64,000 bases of DNA from Nocardioides renjunii (lineage in GTDB: Bacteria; Actinomycetota; Actinomycetes; Propionibacteriales; Nocardioidaceae). Under the pieces are notes generated by a model. The model had not been told where the DNA came from, did no database searches, and saw only the letters and a program-made list of their open reading frames with translations. Positions within the stretch are counted from its first letter, which is position 1; each line of letters starts with the position of its first letter. Below, one piece after another: positions 8,126 to 17,157 of the stretch. The stretch is taken from contig NZ_CP141058.1 of the NCBI RefSeq assembly GCF_034661175.1, positions 3,100,001 through 3,164,000 on the forward strand, read 5' to 3'. Both the position numbers and the translations under genes were made by a program.

Positions 8126-9772
8126 CTAGCCGGAGCTCGTGCCGGACCGCTCGAAGAGGTCGTCGGGCAGCTGCTGGACGCGCCTGAGGTTGGGCATCGC
8201 CACGGCGCGGGGCGTGAACGCGTCCTCGTCGGGCACCCCCCAGCGGGACACGACGGCCAGCCGCTCCCACTCGTGCACGCGGGACTCCCGCGTGCGCGAC
8301 TCGTAGTGGTAGAGCTCGCAGGTGGCGACGAAGACCGTACGCCGCCCGCTCGCGGCGACCTTGTAGCAGAGGTCCACGTCGTTGAAGTTGCCCGGCAGCG
8401 CCTCGGAGAACCCGCCGACCTCGAAGAACACGTCACGGCGCATCGCGGCACAGGCGGCCGTCACGCCGGTGACCTCGCGGTTGACCACGAGCTCGCCGAA
8501 CGGCCCGACCTCGTCGCGGGTCCAGAACTTGAACGGGTGGTGGTAGCCCGCGTTGTAGTAGGCGTGGCCGGCGTGCTGCACGGTCTGGTCGCTGAAGTAG
8601 AGCTTGGCGCCGGTGAGCCCCACGTCCTCCTCGTCGAGCGGGGCGACCAGCTGCTCGAGCCACCGCGGCGAGATCACCTCGACGTCGTCGTTGAGGAAGA
8701 CCAGGCGCTCGCCGCTGGCGTGGCAAACCCCTACGTTGATCTTCTCGCTGAAGTTGAACGGCCGGTCGAAGGGCACGTCGACGAGCCGGTCACCGGCGAC
8801 GGCGCGGAGCTCGTCGAGCACGCCCGGAGGCGTGTGGGAGTCGTGGACCACCACGACCTCGACGTCCGCGTGCTCGGTGTGCTCGAGGAGCGAGCGCACG
8901 GCGTCGACCACGAGCACCCGGCGCACCCCCCGCACGATCGAGGACTGGCCGGCCGTGGGGATGACGACCGAGACCCGCACGTCCGGCGACAGCCGGCGGT
9001 CGACGACGTAGCGTCCCGGCTCGGCGCCGGGACCGGCGACCGCGTCGATGCCGAGCCGGTCGAGGTGCTCCTGCACCGCGCGGATGCCGGCGGTCTCGGC
9101 GTAGGGCTTGGCCTCGATGTCGACGGCGGTGGAGCCCTCGACCGCCCGCCAGTGGTAGAGCACCTCCGGCACGTGGACGACCCGCCGGGCCCGCTCGGTC
9201 ACCCGCAGCACGAGGTCGTGGTCCTGCGAGCCCTCGAAGCCCTCCCGGAAGCCGCCGACCTCGCGGACCAGGCTGGTGCGGAGCACGGAGAGGTGGGAGG
9301 TGTACATCTGGCCCCGCAGCCGCTCCGGGGACCAGTCGGGCTTGTGGAACGCGCCGTACGTCGTGCCGTCGGCACCGACCTTGTCCTCGTCGGTGTAGAG
9401 GTAGTCCACGTCGTCGTGGCGGTCGATCGCGTTGACCACCTGCGTGAGGGCGTGCGGCACCAGCAGGTCGTCGTGGTCGAGCAGGGCGATGAACTCGCCG
9501 GCCGCGGCGGCCACGCCGTCGTTGGAGGCCGCCACGATGTGGCCGTTGACGTCGCGCTCGACCAGCGTGATGCGCGGGTCGCGCTGGGCGTACTGGGCGA
9601 TGACGATCGGCACCGCGGCGTTCGACGAGAAGTCGTCGACCATGATCAGCTCCCAGTCCTCGAAGTCCTGGGCGATCACCGACTCGATGCACTCCTTGAG
9701 CACGTCGACGGGCGGGTCGTAGACGGGTGTGACGATGGAGAAGCGCGGGGTCGCGCTGCGCCGGGGGCTCAC
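8126..9772 (-). CDS. Bifunctional glycosyltransferase with two GT2 domains
   Basis: A 548-residue protein with two consecutive GT-A domains. Domain 1 (about 8-215) opens FSIVTPVYDPP and has LLDHDD (DxD metal/nucleotide site) and YTDEDKV. Domain 2 (about 265-500) opens SVVIPTAG and has FLNDDVEV, the second DxD, and a GGFSEALPGNFNDVDLCYK acceptor/catalytic Asp block. Double-GT2 enzymes usually add two alternating or successive sugars to a growing surface polysaccharide. The start is GTG, overlapping the stop of the upstream coiled-coil gene by 4 bp (GTGA), so translation is coupled. It converges with the GT4-like gene. Confidence 0.85.
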   Translation of the reverse strand: MSPRRSATPRFSIVTPVYDPPVDVLKECIESVIAQDFEDWELIMVDDFSSNAAVPIVIAQYAQRDPRITLVERDVNGHIVAASNDGVAAAAGEFIALLDHDDLLVPHALTQVVNAIDRHDDVDYLYTDEDKVGADGTTYGAFHKPDWSPERLRGQMYTSHLSVLRTSLVREVGGFREGFEGSQDHDLVLRVTERARRVVHVPEVLYHWRAVEGSTAVDIEAKPYAETAGIRAVQEHLDRLGIDAVAGPGAEPGRYVVDRRLSPDVRVSVVIPTAGQSSIVRGVRRVLVVDAVRSLLEHTEHADVEVVVVHDSHTPPGVLDELRAVAGDRLVDVPFDRPFNFSEKINVGVCHASGERLVFLNDDVEVISPRWLEQLVAPLDEEDVGLTGAKLYFSDQTVQHAGHAYYNAGYHHPFKFWTRDEVGPFGELVVNREVTGVTAACAAMRRDVFFEVGGFSEALPGNFNDVDLCYKVAASGRRTVFVATCELYHYESRTRESRVHEWERLAVVSRWGVPDEDAFTPRAVAMPNLRRVQQLPDDLFERSGTSSG

Positions 9773-10137
9773 CTCAGGGCGCTCCGCACCCGACGGGCGG
9801 CCCGCCGGGCGACCGACGGACGCGCCGACCCGGCGCCCTCGAGCTCGGCGACCCGAGCGCGGTTGCGGTCCAGGCGGGGACGGAGGTCGTCGAGACGGCG
9901 GCGCAGCTCGTCGCGCTGCTCGGTGAGCCGCTTGGTGCGCCGGCGTGCCTGGCGCAGCTCCATGGTGACGCGGGTGAGGTCGCGGTGGAGGCGACCGTTC
10001 TCGGCCTCGATGCCCACGACGTGGTCCTGGACGGTCAGCAGGTGGTGCCGGGCCTCGGCCACTTCAGCGCGGAGCCGCTCGAGCTCCTGCCGGTCGCCCC
10101 GGTCCCGTCCCTCCGACGTCGTCGCGTCCTGGGTCAC
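9769..10137 (-). CDS. Small coiled-coil protein of the glycan cluster
   Basis: A 122-residue, strongly charged protein. Residues about 14-90 form a continuous heptad-like helix rich in Glu, Arg, Leu and Val, followed by a basic, Ala/Arg-rich tail (SVARRAARRVRSALR) that could be an amphipathic membrane-binding helix. It has no enzyme motif. I do not recognise a named family. The GTG start has GGAGGAG 6-9 bases upstream. It shares a 4-bp GTGA overlap with the double-GT2 gene, so it is likely a partner, such as a scaffold or polymer-length/localisation factor, of that enzyme; this is inference. Confidence 0.65.
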   Translation of the reverse strand: MTQDATTSEGRDRGDRQELERLRAEVAEARHHLLTVQDHVVGIEAENGRLHRDLTRVTMELRQARRRTKRLTEQRDELRRRLDDLRPRLDRNRARVAELEGAGSARPSVARRAARRVRSALR

Positions 10138-10174
10138 GCTGTCTCCTCCGCTCGCTCCCGCTGTTGCGCGCGTC

Positions 10175-10180
10175 AGGTTA
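10175..10180 (-). promoter_or_regulatory. -10-like element TAACCT upstream of the coiled-coil gene
   Basis: TAACCT on the minus strand lies about 38 bases upstream of the GTG at 10137, in the 103-bp gap after the radical SAM gene. It is a reasonable -10 box for the coiled-coil/double-GT2 operon, but no -35 partner was identified. Confidence 0.3.
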
Positions 10181-10240
10181 TCCCACGCCCGGCGGCTCCC
10201 GACGGGGCGCGACGGGGCTTGCGACGCGGTGACCGGGTCG

Positions 10241-12214
10241 TCAGACGACCGACAGCGGCAGGAGCGTCTGGCCCGTCGGGCCGACCTGGATCTCGGTGCC
10301 CATCTCCGGGCACACGCCGCAGTCGTAGCACGGGGTCCAGCGGCAGTCCTCGATCTCGATGTCGGCGCCCTCGGCGGCCGCGAGCGCGTCCTCCCAGTCA
10401 CCCCACAGCCAGTCCTTGTCGAGGCCGGAGTCGAGGTGCTCCCAGGGCAGCACCTCGTCGTAGTCGCGCTCGCGGGTGGTGTACCAGTCGACGTCGACGC
10501 CGGTGCCGGCGAGCGCGCGCTCGGCGGCCAGCATCCAGCGGTCGTAGGAGAAGTGCTCGCTCCAGCCGTCGAACCGGCCGCCGTCGCGCCACACCTCCTC
10601 GATGACCCGACCCACGCGGCGGTCGCCGCGCGAGAGCAGGCCCTCGACGATGCCGGGCTTGCCGTCGTGGTAGCGGAACCCGATGGCCCGGCCGTACTTC
10701 TTGTCGTCCCGGACGGTGTCGCGGAGCTTCTTGAGCCGCTCGTCGGTCGTCACGTGGTCCAGCTGCGCGGCCCACTGGAACGGCGTGTGCGGCTTGGGCA
10801 CGAAGCCGCCGATGGAGACGGTGCAGCGGATGTCGTTGCGGCCCGAGACCTCGCGGCCCTTGGCGATGACCCGCTTGGCGAGCTCGGCGACCTGCAGGAC
10901 GTCCTCGTCGGTCTCGGTGGGGAGGCCGACCATGAAGTAGAGCTTCACCTGCCGCCAGCCGTGGGAGTACGCCGCCGCGACGGTGCGGATCAGGTCCTCC
11001 TCGGTGACCATCTTGTTGATCACCTTGCGCATCCGCTCCGAGCCGCCCTCGGGGGCGAACGTCAGGCCCGAGCGGCGGCCGTTGCGGGAGAACTCGTTGG
11101 CGAGGGTGATGTTGAAGGCGTCGACGCGGGTGCTGGGCAGCGACAGCGAGACGTTGGAGCCCTCGTAGCGGTCGGCGAGACCCTTGGCGACCTCACCGAT
11201 CTCGGTGTGGTCGGCGCTGGAGAGCGACAGGAGGCCGACCTCCTCGAAGCCCGACTTGCGGATGCCGTTCTCGACCATGTCGCCGATGGTCTTGATGGAC
11301 CGCTCGCGCACCGGCCGGGTGATCATGCCCGCCTGGCAGAACCGGCAGCCGCGGGTGCAGCCGCGGAAGATCTCCACCGAGAACCGCTCGTGCACCGTCT
11401 CGGCCAGCGGCACGAGCGGGTTGGCGGGGTAGGGCCACTGGTCGAGGTCCATGAGCGTGTGCTTGCGCACCCGGAACGGGATCCCGGGACGGTTGGGCAC
11501 CACGGCCTCGATGGAGCCGTCCTGGGCGTAGGCGACGTCGTAGAAGCGCGGGACGTAGATGTTGCCGGTGACGGCGAGACGTCGCAGCAGCTCCTCGCGG
11601 CCGCCCGGCCGGTCCTCGGCCTTCCACTCGCGCACCACCTCGGAGATCGCGAGCACGACCTCCTCGCCGTCGCCGAGCACCGCGGCGTCGACGAAGTCGG
11701 CGATCGGCTCGGGGTTGAACGCCGCGTGACCGCCGGCGATGACGACGGGGTCGTCCTCGCCGCGGTCGGCCGCGTGCAGCGGGATGCCGGCGAGGTCGAG
11801 CGCGTTGAGCATGTTGGTGTAGCCGAGCTCGGTGGAGAAGCTCAGGCCGAAGAGGTCGAAGGCACCGACGGGACGGTGGCCGTCGACGGTGAACTGCGGG
11901 ATCGGGCCGTGCTCGTCGCCGGTGCGCATGACCTGCTCCATGTCGGGCCACACCGAGTAGGTGCGCTCGGCGAGGATCCAGTCGCGCTCGTTGAGCACCT
12001 CGTAGAGGATCTGCACGCCCTGGTTGGGCAGGCCGACCTCGTAGGCGTCGGGATACATCAGCGCCCAGCGGACCGTGGGTCCGCCCGTCGCCGAGCTCGC
12101 GGCGCAGTCCCAGTCCTTGACGACGGAGTTGAGCTCGCCGCCGACGTACTGGATGGGCTTCTGCACGGACGGCAGCTTCGCCTCCAGGCGCGGGAAGACC
12201 GACGCGACGGACAT
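10241..12214 (-). CDS. TIGR03960-family B12-binding-like radical SAM protein
   Basis: A 657-residue protein. The N-terminal part (about 1-230) is a cobalamin-binding-type Rossmann domain. The radical SAM core starts at about 245 (SVEIFRGCTRGCRFCQAG), where CTRGCRFC is the CxxxCxxC motif that holds the 4Fe-4S cluster cleaving S-adenosylmethionine. The C-terminal tail has a second Cys set, CRWTPCYDCGVC, which could hold another cluster or a metal. This matches the TIGR03960 family, usually encoded next to a DUF2344 protein and RNase E/G in actinobacteria; the substrate is not established. Neither neighbour is present here: a glycan cluster follows instead. The start ATG at 12214 precedes the conserved MSVASVFPRLE sequence. 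Confidence 0.85.
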   Translation of the reverse strand: MSVASVFPRLEAKLPSVQKPIQYVGGELNSVVKDWDCAASSATGGPTVRWALMYPDAYEVGLPNQGVQILYEVLNERDWILAERTYSVWPDMEQVMRTGDEHGPIPQFTVDGHRPVGAFDLFGLSFSTELGYTNMLNALDLAGIPLHAADRGEDDPVVIAGGHAAFNPEPIADFVDAAVLGDGEEVVLAISEVVREWKAEDRPGGREELLRRLAVTGNIYVPRFYDVAYAQDGSIEAVVPNRPGIPFRVRKHTLMDLDQWPYPANPLVPLAETVHERFSVEIFRGCTRGCRFCQAGMITRPVRERSIKTIGDMVENGIRKSGFEEVGLLSLSSADHTEIGEVAKGLADRYEGSNVSLSLPSTRVDAFNITLANEFSRNGRRSGLTFAPEGGSERMRKVINKMVTEEDLIRTVAAAYSHGWRQVKLYFMVGLPTETDEDVLQVAELAKRVIAKGREVSGRNDIRCTVSIGGFVPKPHTPFQWAAQLDHVTTDERLKKLRDTVRDDKKYGRAIGFRYHDGKPGIVEGLLSRGDRRVGRVIEEVWRDGGRFDGWSEHFSYDRWMLAAERALAGTGVDVDWYTTRERDYDEVLPWEHLDSGLDKDWLWGDWEDALAAAEGADIEIEDCRWTPCYDCGVCPEMGTEIQVGPTGQTLLPLSVV

Positions 12215-12333
12215 GTGGGGAACACCTCGATGCGGGACGGGGACGGACGACGGGTGGGACAGCGACAGCCGGAGGGGCCACGCGAGGGGTGGCCGACCAT
12301 CAAGGTTACGTCCCCGCCGCGGCTGCCACCTAG

Positions 12334-13599
12334 TCAGCGGGCAGCGGGACGCGCCGTGGCGAGCAGCCGGGACGGCACGGCACCCGCCGACCTGAGGTGG
12401 ATGTTCTGCAGCAGGCCGAGGGCCAGCATGCCGGCGAAGAGCGAGCTGCCGCCGTAGGAGACGAACGGCAGGGGGACGCCGGTCACGGGCATGATGCCCA
12501 GGCACATGCCGATGTTCTGGAAGGCCTGGAAGCCCCACCAGCAGGCGATGCCGGCGGCGGCGACCCGCCCGAACAGGTCGCCCGCGCGTGCCGAGATGGT
12601 CAGCGCCCGCCAGATCACGACGGCCAGCAGGAGGATCATCAGGCCGGAGCCCAGCAGGCCGAGCTCCTCCCCGGCGACGGTGAAGATGAAGTCGGTGTGC
12701 TGCTCGGGGACGAAGCCGGAGCGGGTCTGGGAGCCGTCGAACAGCCCCTGGCCGAACAGGCCGCCGTTGCCGACGGCGATGCGCGCCTGCTCGACGTTGT
12801 AGCCCGCCCCGCGGGGGTCGAGGCCGGGGTTGGTGAAGGCCAGGAACCGGTCGACCTGGTAGGGCTTGAGCACGCCGGCGGACACCGCGGCGACCGCCCC
12901 GACGACGGCACCCAGGGTGAGCCCGACGAGCCAGCGGCGCCCGGCGCCCGCGATGGCGAGGACGCCGAAGACGGTGGCGGACAGGACGAGCATGGTGCCG
13001 AGGTCGGGCTGCAGCAGGATGAGGACCGCGGGCACGCCGGCGATGGCGAGCATCGCGACCACCTCGAGGCTGCCCACGCCCCGGCCCCAGCGGCGCTCGG
13101 TGCGTTCGGCGACCACCAGCGCCATGCCGATGACGACGGCCAGCTTGGCGAGCTCGGAGGGCTGGATCGACATGCTGCCGAGCTGGATCCACGAGCGGGA
13201 CCCGTTGACCGTGCTGCCGGCCACGAGCACCATCACCAGCCCGCCGACGCTGGCCAGGTAGGCCAGCGGGGCCAGGATCCGCACCCACCGGTGGTCGGTG
13301 GCGACCACGGCGACCATCAGCACCAGGCCGATCGCGACGTTGACCAGCTGCTTGCGGAGGTAGGCGTCCGGGTCACCCCCGGTGAGCTCGGCGCGCGTCG
13401 CGGTGGCCGACCAGATCAACAGGGTGCCCATCACGACGAGCGCCAGCGTGGCGAGCAGCAGCACCCAGTCGAGGCCGGGGACGCGGAGGGTGCCGCCCGA
13501 CTGGCCGGGGCGGGACGCAGGTCGCGAGGAAGGCCGGGAGGCAGGTCGCGAGGCAGGTCGCGAGGTGGTGCGCGGGGACATGACGGACATCGCGCTCAC
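12334..13599 (-). CDS. rodA: RodA/FtsW/SpoVE-family peptidoglycan glycosyltransferase
   Basis: A 421-residue polytopic membrane enzyme that polymerises lipid II glycan strands during side-wall growth. About ten helices are visible from residue 45. Signature blocks are NGSRSWIQLGSMSIQPSELAK (SEDS motif with the QPSE core), LLQPDLGTMLV and the loop GFVPEQHTDFIFTVAGEELG, with the late VPLPFVSYGGSS motif. It works with the transpeptidase encoded just upstream (mrdA), with which it shares a 4-bp ATGA overlap. Residues 10-32 are a low-complexity Ser/Arg/Pro repeat (RPAS units) on the cytoplasmic side, encoded by a DNA repeat of about 12 bp at 13510-13570. This basic tail is not part of the conserved enzyme. 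Confidence 0.95.
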   Translation of the reverse strand: MSAMSVMSPRTTSRPASRPASRPSSRPASRPGQSGGTLRVPGLDWVLLLATLALVVMGTLLIWSATATRAELTGGDPDAYLRKQLVNVAIGLVLMVAVVATDHRWVRILAPLAYLASVGGLVMVLVAGSTVNGSRSWIQLGSMSIQPSELAKLAVVIGMALVVAERTERRWGRGVGSLEVVAMLAIAGVPAVLILLQPDLGTMLVLSATVFGVLAIAGAGRRWLVGLTLGAVVGAVAAVSAGVLKPYQVDRFLAFTNPGLDPRGAGYNVEQARIAVGNGGLFGQGLFDGSQTRSGFVPEQHTDFIFTVAGEELGLLGSGLMILLLAVVIWRALTISARAGDLFGRVAAAGIACWWGFQAFQNIGMCLGIMPVTGVPLPFVSYGGSSLFAGMLALGLLQNIHLRSAGAVPSRLLATARPAAR

Positions 13600-15707
13600 T
13601 CCCCCACGGCCGGCGGCATGATCGACCCGTCGTCGAGGAACTGCGGCAGCCTGGCCGGCGACACGGTGCCGGGGATCGCCGCCCGCGCGGGGCGTACGGT
13701 CTCGCCCTCGATGCCGTAGAGGGCTTCCCAGATGGCGCGGATGCCGTCACCGGTGGAGCCGGAGCCGGTGCCGCCCTGGCTGATCATCATCACCACGACG
13801 TAGTCCTCGGTGTAGGAGGCGACCCAGCCGGTGGACTGCTTGCCGTAGACCTCGGCCGATCCGGTCTTGGCGCGGACGGTGACGTCGTCGAGGGGGAAGC
13901 CGCCGAGCTTCCACGCCATCGTGCCGACCCTGCTGACGTTCTGCAGCGCGCCGTCGATGTAGTCGAGGTACTTCTGCGGGACGTCGACCTCGGCCACCTT
14001 GCGAGGGGCGAGGCGACGCAGGACCGTGCCGTCCGGGCTGACCAGCGCCTTGGCGACGGTCGGGGCCCACAGCGTGCCGCCGTTGGCGAGCGCGCCGTAG
14101 GCACGGGCCAGCTGGAGCGGGGTGACGATCGTGTCGCCCTGCCCGATGGAGAAGTTGACGGCGTCGCCGGCGCGGTAGAGGTTGCCCTCGAGGCAGAACT
14201 CGCGGGAGAAGCGGTAGACGAAGTCGCTCGTGCCGTCGGTCTGCGGCTTGTCGGCGATGCCGCAGTAGTAGTCCTTCTGCGACTCGTAGTAGGCCTGCTT
14301 CCACCGGCGGTCGGCGATGCGCCCCGGCGCCTCGCCCGGCAGGTCGATGCCGGTGCGCGAGCCGAAGCCGAAGTCCTTCGCCTCCTGCACCAGCGGGTCC
14401 TTGGCGCCGAGGTCGGCCGGGTCGCTGCCGAAGCGCTGCCAGAAGTCGTAACCGATGCGGTAGAAGAACGTGTTGCAGGAGACCTCGAGCGCCTTCGCGA
14501 AGCCGATCGAGCCGTAGGCCCCGGACTCGTAGTTCTTGAACACCCGGTTGCCGACCTGGAAGCCGGACGAGCACGCCAGCGCGGTGTCCGTGGAGTAGCC
14601 GTTGGTCAGCGCACCGGCGGTCATGAACGGCTTCCACGTCGAGCCGGGCGCGAACTGGCCCTGGGTGGCGCGCGACAGCAGGGGCGTGCCGGCCTCCTCC
14701 GAGTAGAGCCGGGCGAGCTCGGACTCGCTGATGCCACCGGTCCACACGTCGGGGTCGTACGTCGGCTGGCTGGCCATCGCGACGACCCGGCCGGTGCGGG
14801 CGTCGAGGACGACCGCGGCGCCGGAGTCGGCCTCGTAGCGGCGTCCGGTGACCGGGTCGACGGTGGCGCGCTGCACCTTGATGCGCTCGGCGAGCTGCCT
14901 CTCGACCACCGACTGGACCTTGGCGTCGATCGAGGTCACGAGGGTGTCGCCGGGGGTGCTCTCGACGACGGAGTCGTCGCCCAGGACGCGGCCCATCGAG
15001 TCGACGGCGACGCGGCGGTAGCCGGGCAGCCCGCGCAGCCACTCGTCGTACTGCTTCTCGACGCCGGCGCGGCCGACCACCGAGGCGCCGTTGAGCGAGC
15101 GGTCGTCGCGCTCGGCGGCGAGGTCGAACTCGTCCTCGGTGACGGGGCTGAGGTAGCCGAGCACGTGGGCGAGGTTGATGCCGAAGGGTCGCGGGTAGGA
15201 GCGGACGCTCTGCTGCTCGGCGAGCACGCCGGGATAGTCCTCGGGCTGCTCGAGCACCCGCAGCGCGACGGACTTGGGGACGTCGGTGGCGACCGGGACC
15301 GGCTGGTAGGGCGAGCCGTTCCAGCACACGTCGCGGACGCTGCCGGGGTCGCCGCAGGTGACCAGCCGGGCCTCGACGTCCTCGGGCTCGGCGTCGACGA
15401 CGACGGACACCCGGCGGACCAGCTCGGTGCGCTGGCGCTCCTCGAGCTTGCCGAGCAGGGTGCGGTCGACCGAGATGACCCACGAGGTGCGGTTGGCCAC
15501 GAGCGGACGGCCCTGGTCGTCGACGATGAGGCCCCGCTGCGGCTGGACCACGATGTCGCGCACCGACTGGTCGGCGGCCTGCGCCTGGTAGGACTCCCCG
15601 CCGATGACCTGCAGGTAGTAGAGCCGGACGAACAGCGTCGCGAAGAGGGAGAACACCAGCGCCTGCACGACGACCAGCCGGAGCCGGCTCCTGGTGGTCG
15701 TGCTCAC
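13596..15707 (-). CDS. mrdA: Penicillin-binding protein 2 (class B transpeptidase)
   Basis: A 703-residue class B PBP. One N-terminal membrane helix (about 10-30) is followed by the PBP dimer/pedestal domain, then the transpeptidase domain from about 320. The active-site triad is clear: STWK near residue 356 (nucleophile Ser and Lys), SCN in VSCNTFFYRIG, and KTG in RAKTGSAEVYG. It cross-links new peptidoglycan during elongation, and pairs with RodA. The GTG start at 15707 begins the sequence just before the membrane helix and overlaps mreD's stop by 4 bp (GTGA). There is no PASTA domain, as expected for PBP2. It is the fourth gene of mreB-mreC-mreD-mrdA-rodA. Confidence 0.95.
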   Translation of the reverse strand: MSTTTRSRLRLVVVQALVFSLFATLFVRLYYLQVIGGESYQAQAADQSVRDIVVQPQRGLIVDDQGRPLVANRTSWVISVDRTLLGKLEERQRTELVRRVSVVVDAEPEDVEARLVTCGDPGSVRDVCWNGSPYQPVPVATDVPKSVALRVLEQPEDYPGVLAEQQSVRSYPRPFGINLAHVLGYLSPVTEDEFDLAAERDDRSLNGASVVGRAGVEKQYDEWLRGLPGYRRVAVDSMGRVLGDDSVVESTPGDTLVTSIDAKVQSVVERQLAERIKVQRATVDPVTGRRYEADSGAAVVLDARTGRVVAMASQPTYDPDVWTGGISESELARLYSEEAGTPLLSRATQGQFAPGSTWKPFMTAGALTNGYSTDTALACSSGFQVGNRVFKNYESGAYGSIGFAKALEVSCNTFFYRIGYDFWQRFGSDPADLGAKDPLVQEAKDFGFGSRTGIDLPGEAPGRIADRRWKQAYYESQKDYYCGIADKPQTDGTSDFVYRFSREFCLEGNLYRAGDAVNFSIGQGDTIVTPLQLARAYGALANGGTLWAPTVAKALVSPDGTVLRRLAPRKVAEVDVPQKYLDYIDGALQNVSRVGTMAWKLGGFPLDDVTVRAKTGSAEVYGKQSTGWVASYTEDYVVVMMISQGGTGSGSTGDGIRAIWEALYGIEGETVRPARAAIPGTVSPARLPQFLDDGSIMPPAVGE

Positions 15708-16222
15708 GAGGCCGCCCACTGGGGGTGGAGCCGGGCGAACAGCTTCATCAGTGGCGGCAGCACGAACGGCGTGAGCAGCACGTCCCAGACCACCGCGATG
15801 AGCACCACCTCGAGCAGCCCCGTCACCGACATCGCCGGGTCGGACAGCAGCACGCCGCTCAGCGCGAAGAGGGAGGTGGCCGCGAAGGAGGCGGCCGCCA
15901 CCGTGCCCACCACCGCGAGCGCGGTCGGCTTGACGTCCTGGCGGACCCGGGCGGCGAGGAACGCCGCGACCGTGAGGGCCAGGGCCCAGCGACCGGCGAC
16001 GTGGTCGGCCGGCGGCGCCAGGTCGAGGACGAGGCCCGCGGTGAAGCCGAGCACGAGGGCGAAGGGGGCCTCGACGGTCAGCGCGGCGGCCACCACCACG
16101 AGGAGGCACAGGTTGGGCACGATGCCGTGCCAGGCGACGTGCGGGAACAGCGAGACCTGCACGACGAGCGCGACCAGGACGGCGCCGAGCGCGGCGACCC
16201 AGCGGAGCGAGCCCAGGCTCAT
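15704..16222 (-). CDS. mreD: Rod shape-determining protein MreD
   Basis: A 172-residue membrane protein with five or six helices filling almost its whole length. Sequence conservation in MreD is low, but size, topology and position between mreC and mrdA are diagnostic. It links MreC to the cytoplasmic cytoskeleton/elongasome. The ATG at 16222 overlaps the end of mreC by 4 bp (ATGA), and its stop overlaps the mrdA start by 4 bp, so it lies in a fully coupled translational chain. Confidence 0.9.
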   Translation of the reverse strand: MSLGSLRWVAALGAVLVALVVQVSLFPHVAWHGIVPNLCLLVVVAAALTVEAPFALVLGFTAGLVLDLAPPADHVAGRWALALTVAAFLAARVRQDVKPTALAVVGTVAAASFAATSLFALSGVLLSDPAMSVTGLLEVVLIAVVWDVLLTPFVLPPLMKLFARLHPQWAAS

Positions 16223-17157
16223 CGCAGGCTCCCGTCGGCCTCGACGATCGCCCGGTCGCTGTCGGAGCCGCTCGGCACCATCACGCCGACGACGTCGAGG
16301 GAGGAGAAGTCCACGAACGGCTTGACCACCGCCCGCTGCGACGCCTCGCGGAGCGAGCTGTAGACCTCGGTGATCGTGCCGATCGGCACGCCGGGGGCGT
16401 AGGGACCGGTGGTGCTCCCCCACGTGACGACGGTGTCGTCGCGGGCCGGGACCGAGGCGTCGTCGACGAGACGCAGGTCGAGCCCCGACTCGTGGTCGAG
16501 CGAGCCGCTGCCCGTCACGAAGCCGATCTCCATGCTCGAGCCGACCCGGCCGCCCACGGTCGAGTCGGGGTCGATGACCAGCAGGACGGTGGCCGTGCCG
16601 CGGGTCACCCGCAGCACCCGCCCGACCAGGCCGTCGTTGTTGACCACCGTCATGTCGGGGCCGATGCCGGCCTCGGAGCCGGCGTCGATGGTGACGGTGA
16701 AGCTCTGCGACTGGCGCGACCCGACGGCCACCACGCGGGCCGGGACCAGGGCCGAGCCCAGGTCGGCCGCGGCGGCGGTGAGGCCGTCGTACTGCTCGAG
16801 GCGGTTGCGGTCGAAGCCGGCGAGCTCGACCTTGCCCCGCAGCTCGGCGTTGCGGGCCTCGAGGTCGCGGACCCGGTCGGCGAGGTCATCCTTGCTGCGG
16901 AACCAGTCGGGCACCGCGGTGAAGGGGCGTACGGCGGCGGCCGCGGCCGACTCGGCCGGCCCGACCGCCTCGCCCACCACCCGGCGCGCGGGCTCGAGCG
17001 GCGAGCCGCCGTCGCCGGACACGTCGAGCGTGATCAGCGTGATGCTCGCCAGCACGAGCGCCACGAGCAGCGAGCGCGGCGGGCGGTTGCGCGACTCCAG
17101 CCGGTCGAGGCCGGTCCAGCGCCGCTCGCGACCGTCGTGTCCCCCGAACGCACCCAT
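16219..17157 (-). CDS. mreC: Rod shape-determining protein MreC
   Basis: A 312-residue bitopic protein: a short basic N-terminus, one membrane helix (about 29-47), an extracytoplasmic coiled coil (about 85-115, DLADRVRDLEARNAELRG), then the MreC beta-barrel core (about 130-290) with GSEAGIGPDMTVVNNDGLVGRV and DPDSTVGGRV motifs. It scaffolds the elongasome and activates PBP2. The ATG shares one base with the mreB stop (TGATG), and the stop overlaps mreD. Length and domain order are normal for the family. Confidence 0.93.
   Translation of the reverse strand: MGAFGGHDGRERRWTGLDRLESRNRPPRSLLVALVLASITLITLDVSGDGGSPLEPARRVVGEAVGPAESAAAAAVRPFTAVPDWFRSKDDLADRVRDLEARNAELRGKVELAGFDRNRLEQYDGLTAAAADLGSALVPARVVAVGSRQSQSFTVTIDAGSEAGIGPDMTVVNNDGLVGRVLRVTRGTATVLLVIDPDSTVGGRVGSSMEIGFVTGSGSLDHESGLDLRLVDDASVPARDDTVVTWGSTTGPYAPGVPIGTITEVYSSLREASQRAVVKPFVDFSSLDVVGVMVPSGSDSDRAIVEADGSLR

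Noticed and set aside
13596..16109. Longer mrdA, mreC, mreB and clpX readings extending upstream in frame
   Set aside because: The extensions overlap the preceding genes and carry no homology; internal starts with overlaps or Shine-Dalgarno signals are better.
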